A program made the position numbers and the translations under genes. Shown here piece after piece: positions 50,378-57,596 of a stretch of DNA of 64,000 nt. The DNA is from Streptomyces ferrugineus (GTDB lineage Bacteria; Actinomycetota; Actinomycetes; Streptomycetales; Streptomycetaceae). Numbering within the stretch: position 1 is the stretch's first letter; each line of letters begins with the position of its first letter. The DNA lies in assembly GCF_015160855.1 (NCBI RefSeq), contig NZ_CP063373.1:3844001-3908000 (forward strand), read 5' to 3'. The notes under the pieces are model-generated. The model was not told the origin of the DNA. It made no database searches and was given only the letters and a program-made list of their open reading frames with translations.

Positions 50378-51205
50378 ATGAGCGACGACCACGTCTACCT
50401 GACCCTCGCCGAGGGACACGAGGACGACACCCGCTGGGCCTACGGCACCGGATTCGAGGACCCGCTGCACGGCGTCGACACCACCCTGCCCGAGGGCGTC
50501 GACGCCGGTGAACTGGCCGCCGTCTGCGTGGCGTTGGCCGACGACGCCCTGGTCTCGGCCCAGCGCCTGGCCGAGTGGATCACCCGCGCCCCCGAGCTGG
50601 AGGAGGAGGTGGCGCTGGCCAACATCGGCCTCGACCTCCTCGGCCAGGCCCGCCTGCTCTACTCCCGTGCCGGCCAGGTCGACGGCACCGGCCGCGACGA
50701 GGACGCCTACGCCTACTTCCGCGACGCCGACGCGTTCCGCAACGTACGCCTGGCCGAACTCCCGGGCGGCGACTTCGCGTTCTCCATCGTGCGGCTGCTG
50801 GTGCTCTCCAGCTGGCGGCTCGCGCACTTCGAGCGGCTGGCCTCGCACCCGGACCCCGTGCTCGCGGCGATCGCCGCCAAGGGCGTCAAGGAGCTGGCCT
50901 ACCACCGGCAGTACGCGGCGGAGTGGGCGGTGCGCCTGGGCGACGGCACCGAGGAGTCGCACCGCAGGATGCGCCGTGCCCAGGACCGGGTGGCGCCGTA
51001 TCTGGGCGAGCTGTTCACGGCGTACGACGTACGGGACGAGGTCGTGGCGGTGCTGCAGCAGGTCACCACGGCGGCCGGACTGCCCATGCCGGTGTACCGG
51101 CCGCTGCCCGGATCCGGCCGCGACGGCGAGCACACCGAGCATCTCGCCCCGCTGCTCGCCGAGTTGCAGGGCGTGGCCCACGCCCACCCGGAGGCGACAT
51201 GGTGA
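50378..51205 (+). CDS. paaC: Phenylacetyl-CoA epoxidase subunit C (structural)
   Basis: This 275-residue diiron-like structural partner of PaaA contains LANIGLDLLGQARLLYSRAG and LAYHRQYAAEWAVRLGDGTE, the usual PaaC segments. It forms the heterodimer core with PaaA but does not bind iron. AAGGAGAGGG precedes the ATG; the 3' end overlaps paaD by 7 bp. Confidence 0.95.
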   Translation: MSDDHVYLTLAEGHEDDTRWAYGTGFEDPLHGVDTTLPEGVDAGELAAVCVALADDALVSAQRLAEWITRAPELEEEVALANIGLDLLGQARLLYSRAGQVDGTGRDEDAYAYFRDADAFRNVRLAELPGGDFAFSIVRLLVLSSWRLAHFERLASHPDPVLAAIAAKGVKELAYHRQYAAEWAVRLGDGTEESHRRMRRAQDRVAPYLGELFTAYDVRDEVVAVLQQVTTAAGLPMPVYRPLPGSGRDGEHTEHLAPLLAELQGVAHAHPEATW

Positions 51206-51708
51206 GCACGCTGCTCGACGCCCGGCGCGCCCGGCACCTCGCCGAGCAGGTGCCGGACCCCGAGCTGCCCATGCTCACCCTGGCCGACCTGGGTGTCCTG
51301 CGCGACGTCGAGCTGACCGAGGACGGCACGGTGGTCGCGAGCCTGACACCGACGTACTCGGGCTGCCCGGCCATGGCCGAGATGCGGGCGGACGTCGCCG
51401 CACGGCTGCGGGACGCCGGGTACCCGCGCGTGGAGATCCGTACGGTCCTCGATCCGCCGTGGACCAGCGACTGGATCACCCCGGCCGGCCGCACCAAGCT
51501 CGCCGAGCACGGCATCGCCCCGCCCGGCCCCGCACCCCGCGGCGGTCCCGTCGCGCTCGTGCTGTCGCCCACCCGGCACGCGGTGACCTGCCCGCGCTGC
51601 GGCTCGGCGGACACCGAGGAGACCTCTCGCTTCGCCGCCACCTCCTGCAAGGCGCTGTGGCGCTGCCGCGCCTGCCGTGAGCCGTTCGAGTACGTCAAGG
51701 AGATCTGA
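51199..51708 (+). CDS. paaD: Phenylacetate degradation protein PaaD (MIP18/DUF59 type)
   Basis: This 169-residue protein has an N-terminal MIP18-like domain (QVPDPELPMLTLADLGVLRD; TPTYSGCPAMAEM) and a C-terminal zinc-binding segment with CPRCGS and WRCRACREPF. PaaD is needed to mature the iron centres of the epoxidase. The ATG overlaps the paaC stop. It is directly followed by paaE. Confidence 0.93.
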   Translation: MVSTLLDARRARHLAEQVPDPELPMLTLADLGVLRDVELTEDGTVVASLTPTYSGCPAMAEMRADVAARLRDAGYPRVEIRTVLDPPWTSDWITPAGRTKLAEHGIAPPGPAPRGGPVALVLSPTRHAVTCPRCGSADTEETSRFAATSCKALWRCRACREPFEYVKEI

Positions 51709-52824
51709 ATGGAAGGCCTCACCGAAGCAGGGACGGCCGCCGCGCCGCGCCCGCGCACCCGGCGCCGTCCGGCCTTCCACCGCCTGCGCGTGGCCGCCGT
51801 ACAGCCGCTGTGCTCGGACGCCGTCGCCGTCGGCTTCGACATCCCGGCCGAGCTGGCCGAGGAGTTCGCCTTCGAGCCCGGCCAGTCGCTGACGCTGCGA
51901 CGCGAGATCGACGGGCGCGACGAGCGGCGGTCGTACTCGATCTGCTCGCCGGTCGGCACCAGCCCGCGCATCGGCGTACGGGTCGTGCCCGGCGGCCTGT
52001 TCTCGTCCTGGCTCGTCAACGACGTCCACCCCGGCGACACCGTCGAGGTGATGGCCCCCACCGGCGCCTTCACCCCCGACCTCACCACGCCCGGCCACCA
52101 TGTGCTGATCGCGGCGGGCTCCGGCATCACGCCCATGATGTCCATCGCCGAGTCCGTCCTGGCCGCCGACTCCCGCTCCACGGTCACCCTCTTCTACGGC
52201 AACCGCCGCACCGACACCGTGATGTTCGCCGACGAGCTGGCGGACCTGAAGGACCTCTACCCGGCGCGGTTCCAGCTCGCCCACGTGCTCTCCCGCGAAC
52301 CCCGCGAGGCCGAGGTGCTCTCCGGCCGTATCGACGCCGAACGGCTCGCCACGCTGATCGGAGCCCTGGTCGAGGTGCGGACCGCCGACCACTGGTGGCT
52401 GTGCGGACCGCACGGCATGGTCCGGGACGCGCAGGGCGTGCTGGCGGGACTCGGGGTGCCGGACGAGCGCGTCCACCAGGAGCTGTTCTACGCCGACGAC
52501 GAGCCCGTACGGGAGGTGCACCACGAGGAGGGCGGCCCGCAGGGGCCCGTCAGCCAGGTCACCATCACCCTCGACGGCCGCTCCACCACCGCCGACCTGC
52601 CGCGCGAGCGGACCATCCTCGATGGTGCCCAACGCACCCGCCCCGACCTGCCGTTCGCCTGCAAGGGCGGCGTCTGCGGCACCTGCCGGGCCCTGGTCAC
52701 CGACGGCAAGGCCGACATGCGGCGCAACTTCGCGCTGGAGACGGCCGAGGTGGCCGCGGGCTATGTGCTGACCTGCCAGTCCTACCCGGTCTCGGAGACG
52801 CTGGCGGTCGACTACGACAGCTGA
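51709..52824 (+). CDS. paaE: Phenylacetyl-CoA epoxidase reductase PaaE
   Basis: This 371-residue reductase passes electrons from NADPH to the diiron centre. The FAD-binding domain shows RRSYSICSP (about residues 78-86), the nucleotide domain has HVLIAAGSGITPMMSIAES, and the C-terminal plant-type ferredoxin has the 2Fe-2S cysteines in CKGGVCGTC and a fourth in LTCQSYP. The ATG directly follows the paaD stop. It ends the paa operon and converges on the TerD-like gene. Confidence 0.95.
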   Translation: MEGLTEAGTAAAPRPRTRRRPAFHRLRVAAVQPLCSDAVAVGFDIPAELAEEFAFEPGQSLTLRREIDGRDERRSYSICSPVGTSPRIGVRVVPGGLFSSWLVNDVHPGDTVEVMAPTGAFTPDLTTPGHHVLIAAGSGITPMMSIAESVLAADSRSTVTLFYGNRRTDTVMFADELADLKDLYPARFQLAHVLSREPREAEVLSGRIDAERLATLIGALVEVRTADHWWLCGPHGMVRDAQGVLAGLGVPDERVHQELFYADDEPVREVHHEEGGPQGPVSQVTITLDGRSTTADLPRERTILDGAQRTRPDLPFACKGGVCGTCRALVTDGKADMRRNFALETAEVAAGYVLTCQSYPVSETLAVDYDS

Positions 52825-52843
52825 GCCGGGTGGTGGGAGTTGA

Positions 52844-52912
52844 GTGGCGAGGAAAGCGAAAGGACTAGTTCAATAAGGAGTTGAGAAGGAAGTCCCTTCA
52901 TGGCCTCGCCAC
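52844..52912. terminator. Long composite hairpin between convergent paaE and TerD-like genes
   Basis: GTGGCGAGG (52844-52852) pairs with CCTCGCCAC (52904-52912), and inside it AAGGACT pairs imperfectly with AGTCCCTT. The symmetrical structure sits exactly in the convergent gap, so it can end transcription from both sides. Confidence 0.6.
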
Positions 52913-52927
52913 CGCCGACTCTAACAG

Positions 52928-55129
52928 TCACGCCGGGATCAGGTCGCGCAGGTTTCCGGGGACGACGATCCGCGACTCGGGGTGCAGCCCCTCGGGCCGC
53001 TCCAGGCCGATGTAGGTGACGGGACCCTCCGGGACGGTCCTGCCGTCCCACAAGGTCGTCGTCGAGGCGTCCATCAGGCCCGTGAGATAGCGCACGGTGA
53101 GCTGCTCGCGCTCCACGATGCCGCGCAGCAGCGTCGCCACCGACACCTGGTTGGCCTCGACTCGGTTGGCCGACGGGGTCCCCTTCAGATACAGGTGCAG
53201 CCACTTGGCGCGCCAGCGTCCGTCGAGGCCGCGCAGGAACGCCAGCGGCAGCGCCACCCGGCCCGGCCCGCGCAGACCGGACTTCATACGCACGGTACGC
53301 GGCTCGAACGGACGGCCCCGCTGCCCGGCGTCCCGCAGCATGAACCCGAAGAACGACTCCTCGACCTCCTCGAAGCCCTCCCCGGCGAAGATGTTGACCT
53401 GCGGGACGACGAACGCGCCGCGCACGGCGCCGAGCCGCAGGTCGATGAACTCCGAGGCGCCGTCGGGTGCCTCGGTGATGTCACCGGAGTGCTCGCCCTC
53501 CAGGTCCGCGAGGTTGGTGTACGCCAGCCAGCACACCGTCGCGTAGCCGGGGTCCAGCATCAGCGCCGACAGGTCGTAGTCGGTGCGGTGGGCGGCCTGC
53601 TTCCAGTACACGAAGAAGCGCAGCAGCTCGCCCTCCACGGCGGACACCGAGCCGCGGGGCAGCACACCGAGCCCGGCCGGGGCCGCCCGGCCGCTGAGCG
53701 GCAGCGCGACATCCAGGACGTCCGGGTCGATCAGCAGATGGTCCGGGGCGGGCAGCCGGCGTCGCAGCTCCGCGTCGAGGACGGCCACCAGGCGCTCCCG
53801 CTCGGGCGGCAGCACGGGCGGACGCTCGTCCTCGGTGACCCAGGCGCGGCCGAGCCGGTTCACGAACACGCGGGGCTCGCCGGTCTCCCGGGCGCGATTG
53901 GCGAGGTGCTCGCGGACCGACAGCAGGACCCGTCCGGAGACCTCGGCCACGACCTCCTCGGCGGCGGCCGCGACCGCGGTGCGCTCGTCCTGGTCGAGGG
54001 CCATGCGCAGCAGCCGGTCCAGGGACCGGAACAGCTTTCCGGGCGCGGACTTCAGCAGCCGCGCGGCGCCGGTGACGTCGTGCATGCCGAGCAGCTCCTC
54101 GACCCGGCTGTCGAAGGAGCGCGCCTCCTTCTCGCCCCGGGCGACCGCGAACACGTCGGCGGCGTGCGGCCACTGCGGGTACTCGTGCGGGTGCAGCCGC
54201 TCGCCGAGCCGCTTGAAGTCCTCGCGGTACGGGTGCACGTCCGCGAGCTTGGCGGGCGCGGCGGCGACCACCGAGTCGAGGCCCGCCAGCAGGGCACGGC
54301 GCACCGGCCGGGACAGCCCCCGGAACCGCGTGGCCGTCACCAGCGTCACATCGCCGTCCGACAGCGCGCAGGCCAGCCGCAGCACATCGGTGACGGTGTC
54401 CAGCAGCGGCGGCGAACCGGCCCGCAGCCGGGCCCGGTTGATCACGGCGCGGCTCTCCCGGACCGGGATCTCCTCGGGCTGCGGCCCGTCCACGCACTTC
54501 CCGGCGAGCGCCTCGAGGTCCCGCAGCGCGTCCTCGCCCAGCGGAGTGCCGCTGCCCGCCAGCGCCAGGTACAGGGCGGTGACTTCGTCGTCCGCGTCGC
54601 CGCCGAGGTGCAGGACCGTCATACGGTCGCCCGCCGCGGCGATCAGCTCCTCGTGGTGGCCGAGCATCTCGGTGTACGAGTGCTGGTAGCGGCCGTACGA
54701 CGGCAGGGTGAGCAGATCGACGACACCGTCGCTGAGCTGCTCCAGAACGCTCGCCCGCGCTCCGTCGTCGGCGAGGGCCTCCGCGACGCAGCGCATCCAG
54801 AAGTCGTACGTGTCCGGCACGTTGGCCGGGAAGTCGACGAAGTAGACGTTGTGCCGCACATGGTCGCCGACCATCTCGCGCACGGTGCCCAGCGTCCGCA
54901 CGGCGGTGTCGACGACCGTGCCCTCGCTCAGCGCCGACAGCCGCTCCAGCAGCTCCGCCGAGAGCTTGAAACCCACGGACAGCAGCGCGGCGTCGAACTG
55001 CCGTGCCGCGACGGCCCCGTCACCTGCGGGTCCACAGGGGCGGGGGATGCGACGGGTGTGCCGGACGACCAGGGGTTCGAGACGGTGGACCATGCCGGGA
55101 TGATCCCAGATCCGCACGAGCGTTCGCAT
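52928..55129 (-). CDS. Large TerD-domain protein (tellurium/stress resistance family)
   Basis: This is a 733-residue protein. The C-terminal region (about residues 500-650) resembles TerD: DYDLSALMLDPGYATVCWLA, then GDITEAPDGASEFIDLRLGA and FVVPQVNIFAGEGFEEVEES, with the acidic residues that bind calcium in TerD proteins. The N-terminal 500 residues are helical and I do not recognise them; they contain YFVDFPANVPDTYDFWMRCV. No other ter genes are nearby. The start could be ATG 55129 or ATG 55093, which opens MVHRLEPLVVRH. Predicted cytoplasmic. Ter proteins are linked to stress and phage defence in general terms, but the role here is unknown. Confidence 0.72.
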   Translation of the reverse strand: MRTLVRIWDHPGMVHRLEPLVVRHTRRIPRPCGPAGDGAVAARQFDAALLSVGFKLSAELLERLSALSEGTVVDTAVRTLGTVREMVGDHVRHNVYFVDFPANVPDTYDFWMRCVAEALADDGARASVLEQLSDGVVDLLTLPSYGRYQHSYTEMLGHHEELIAAAGDRMTVLHLGGDADDEVTALYLALAGSGTPLGEDALRDLEALAGKCVDGPQPEEIPVRESRAVINRARLRAGSPPLLDTVTDVLRLACALSDGDVTLVTATRFRGLSRPVRRALLAGLDSVVAAAPAKLADVHPYREDFKRLGERLHPHEYPQWPHAADVFAVARGEKEARSFDSRVEELLGMHDVTGAARLLKSAPGKLFRSLDRLLRMALDQDERTAVAAAAEEVVAEVSGRVLLSVREHLANRARETGEPRVFVNRLGRAWVTEDERPPVLPPERERLVAVLDAELRRRLPAPDHLLIDPDVLDVALPLSGRAAPAGLGVLPRGSVSAVEGELLRFFVYWKQAAHRTDYDLSALMLDPGYATVCWLAYTNLADLEGEHSGDITEAPDGASEFIDLRLGAVRGAFVVPQVNIFAGEGFEEVEESFFGFMLRDAGQRGRPFEPRTVRMKSGLRGPGRVALPLAFLRGLDGRWRAKWLHLYLKGTPSANRVEANQVSVATLLRGIVEREQLTVRYLTGLMDASTTTLWDGRTVPEGPVTYIGLERPEGLHPESRIVVPGNLRDLIPA

Positions 55130-55260
55130 GCGGATTTTTGCGGTCGAACCGGCCGGAACTCACTGCGCACATGCCCCGGAAGGGCGTGAAATCGCCGGGT
55201 ATCGTTCGCCGTTCGGCCGGGCATCGTTAGGTGGCGGGGTCCGAGGGTGAGAGGGGAACC

Positions 55261-56223
55261 ATGCCGTCATCCAAGCCGTCGTCCATACGCTCGGCCGGTG
55301 CACTGCCGCAGCCCGTGCTGAGTCAGCCGGCACCGGTCGCGGTGTTCCTGGTGGTCACGATGGAGCCTGGGGGAGAGCCCGCGGTACGCGATCTGCTGGC
55401 CGGCCTCGCGGGACTCGTACGGGCCGTCGGTTTCCCCAGTCCCGACGGGGGCCTGTGCTGTGTGGCCGGCGTCGGATCCGCGGCGTGGGACCGGCTGTTC
55501 GAGGGCCCGCGTCCCCGACGGCTGCATCCCTTCGAGGAGTTGGAAGGACCCCGGCATCGCGCCGTGGCCACCCCGGGAGACCTGCTCTTCCACATCCGCG
55601 CCGCGCGCACGGATCTGTGCTTCGCCCTGTCCGCCGAGATCATGAAGCGGCTGCGCGGCGCGGTCACCGTCCAGGACGAGGTCCAGGCCTTCGCCTACTT
55701 CGACTCGCGCAACCTCCTCGGCTTCGTCGACGGCACCGAGAACCCGGTCGGCCGGGCCGCGGCCGAGGCGGCCGTCGTCGGCGACGAGGACCCCACCTTC
55801 CGGGCCGGCAGCTATGCGATCGTCCAGAAGTACGTGCACGACGTCGACGCCTGGGAGGCACTCGCCGTCGAGGCCCAGGAGAAGGTGATCGGCCGCTCCA
55901 AGCTGACCAACATCGAGCTCGACGTCCCCGGCTCCCACATCGACGTGAACACCGTCACCGGCCCGGACGGGGAGGAGCTGGAGATACTGCGCGGCGCCAT
56001 GCCGTTCGGCAGGCCCGGCCACGGCGAGTTCGGCACGTACTTCATCGCCTACGCCCGGACACCCGGGATACCGGAGTCCATGCTCCGCAACATGTTCCTG
56101 GGCGGCCCCGAATCCGGCCCCGACCCGATCCTGGACTACTCCCAGGCCGTCACCGGAACCCTCTTCTTCTGCCCCTCGGCGACCTTCCTGGAGGCCATCC
56201 CGGAAGAGGACGACCCGGACTGA
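55261..56223 (+). CDS. Dyp-type haem peroxidase
   Basis: This 320-residue peroxidase has the family motif GFVDGTENP with the catalytic Asp157, the likely proximal haem ligand His226 in VPGSHIDVN, and the distal Arg segment FIAYARTPGIPESMLRNMF. There is no Tat signal, so it is cytoplasmic or encapsulated, as in the B-type group; no encapsulin gene is adjacent. The ATG has GAGAGGGGAACC just upstream and is preferred over a GTG 30 bp earlier. It would use hydrogen peroxide to oxidise dyes, phenols or metals; the natural substrate is unknown. Confidence 0.92.
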   Translation: MPSSKPSSIRSAGALPQPVLSQPAPVAVFLVVTMEPGGEPAVRDLLAGLAGLVRAVGFPSPDGGLCCVAGVGSAAWDRLFEGPRPRRLHPFEELEGPRHRAVATPGDLLFHIRAARTDLCFALSAEIMKRLRGAVTVQDEVQAFAYFDSRNLLGFVDGTENPVGRAAAEAAVVGDEDPTFRAGSYAIVQKYVHDVDAWEALAVEAQEKVIGRSKLTNIELDVPGSHIDVNTVTGPDGEELEILRGAMPFGRPGHGEFGTYFIAYARTPGIPESMLRNMFLGGPESGPDPILDYSQAVTGTLFFCPSATFLEAIPEEDDPD

Positions 56224-56247
56224 CCGACCGGGACGGCCCGGCCGGGG

Positions 56248-56640
56248 TCAGGACCCCTGCGCCTCGCGCTCGGCGTTCCGCTTCTTGACCCGGGCCGCCT
56301 CCTTGCGCACCTCGGCCTGGGTGGCGCGCTCCTTGACCAGCCACTCAGGCTGCTCCTGCTTCAGCGCCTCGATCTGCTCGGTGGTCAGGGGCTCGGTGGC
56401 ACCGCCGCGGGCCAGCCCCGCGATGGAGACGCCGAGCTTCTGCGCCACGACCGGGCGCGGGTGCGGGCCGTCGCGTCGCAGGTCGCGCAGCCACTGCGGA
56501 GGGTCGGCCTGGAGCGCGTTCAGCTCCGCGCGCGTGACGACCCCCTCCCGGAACTCGGCGGGGGTGGCTTCGAGGTACACACCCAGCTTCTTCGCCGCGG
56601 TCGCGGGCTTCATGGACTGGGTGCTTTGGTGCGACGTCAT
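56248..56640 (-). CDS. DUF5997 family protein
   Basis: This is a 130-residue cytoplasmic protein starting MTSHQSTQSMKPATAAKKLG with YLEATPAEFREGVVTRAELN, WLRDLRRDGPHPRPVVAQKL and a charged helical C-terminus. It matches the DUF5997 family, conserved in actinobacteria, of unknown function. A longer frame upstream lacks support because it runs through the divergent gene. It is divergent from the LysR-type ligand-binding gene, 57 bp apart, an arrangement common for this pair. Confidence 0.85.
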   Translation of the reverse strand: MTSHQSTQSMKPATAAKKLGVYLEATPAEFREGVVTRAELNALQADPPQWLRDLRRDGPHPRPVVAQKLGVSIAGLARGGATEPLTTEQIEALKQEQPEWLVKERATQAEVRKEAARVKKRNAEREAQGS

Positions 56641-56697
56641 GGTCCCAGGGTATCGACCGAGTGAACGATCGCCGACCACGGCCGGTAACCTGGCCAG

Positions 56698-57507
56698 GTG
56701 ACAGGCTCGGAAGCATCCCCGTCCTCCCCGCAGGCAGCGCCGTCGTTCCGGCTCGCATACGTCCCGGGAGTGACCCCCTCGAAGTGGGTGCGGATCTGGA
56801 ACGAGCGCTTCCCCGACATCCCCCTCACCCTGCACTCGGTGACCGCCGCGCAGGCGCCCGAACTGCTCCGGGAGGGCGGCGCGGACGCCGGTTTCGTACG
56901 GCTTCCGGTCGACCGTACGTTCTTCAGCGCGATCCCGCTCTACACCGAGACCACGGTGGTCGTCGTCCCGAAGGACCACGTGATCGCGGCGGTCGAGGAG
57001 GTCACCGCCGAGGACCTGGCCGACGAGGTCGTCTTCCACCCCCTCGACGACGTCCTGGGCTGGGAGCGGCCACCGGGGGAGCCCGCCTTCGAGCGCCCCG
57101 CCACCACCGCGGACGCCGTCGAACTCGTCGCGGCGGGCGTCGGCCTGCTCGTCGTCCCCCAGTCGCTGGCCCGCCTCCACCACCGCAAGGACCTCACCTA
57201 CCGCACGCTGGTGGACGCCCCGCAGTCGAGCATCGCCCTGTCCTGGCCGGAGGAGGCGACCACCGACCTGGTCGAGGACTTCATCGGCGTCGTCCGCGGC
57301 CGAACGGTCAACAGCACACGGGGCCGTACGACGTCCCAGCCCCCGGCGACCACGGACCAGCCGAAGCGCAAGCGCCCCGACACCGGGGCCGGCGCACGCC
57401 GCCAGCCGGGGACCGGGACCGGGACCGGCGGCGGCCGGCGCGGCGGCGCCAAGGGAGCAAAGGGAGCCAAGGGCGCGCGGCGCGGGAAGCCCCGGCGCAG
57501 GTCGTAG
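56698..57507 (+). CDS. LysR-type substrate-binding domain protein without a DNA-binding domain
   Basis: This 269-residue protein from GTG begins with about 14 Ser/Pro-rich residues and then FRLAYVPGVTPSKWVRIWNE, the start of a LysR effector-binding domain (two alpha/beta lobes, residues 16 to about 205; VVPKDHVIAAVEEVTAEDLA; AAGVGLLVVPQSLARLHH). The helix-turn-helix that LysR regulators carry in front is missing. The last 60 residues are Lys, Arg and Gly-rich and could bind nucleic acid non-specifically. It is divergent from and probably works with the DUF5997 gene. Its function is unknown. Confidence 0.85.
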   Translation: MTGSEASPSSPQAAPSFRLAYVPGVTPSKWVRIWNERFPDIPLTLHSVTAAQAPELLREGGADAGFVRLPVDRTFFSAIPLYTETTVVVVPKDHVIAAVEEVTAEDLADEVVFHPLDDVLGWERPPGEPAFERPATTADAVELVAAGVGLLVVPQSLARLHHRKDLTYRTLVDAPQSSIALSWPEEATTDLVEDFIGVVRGRTVNSTRGRTTSQPPATTDQPKRKRPDTGAGARRQPGTGTGTGGGRRGGAKGAKGAKGARRGKPRRRS

Positions 57508-57552
57508 CGAGCGGGCCGGTCGAGGTCCCGCGGTGCAGAGCGCATGGCAGGA

Positions 57553-57578
57553 CCCCGGGACATGGGGGTTCCCCGGGG
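57553..57578. terminator. Short GC hairpin between convergent genes
   Basis: CCCCGGG (57553-57559) pairs with CCCGGGG (57572-57578) around a 12-nt loop, between the stops of the LysR-type gene (57507) and the GH127 gene (57597). It may end transcription from either side. Confidence 0.45.
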
Positions 57579-57596
57579 CCCTGGGCAGGTGGCGGC

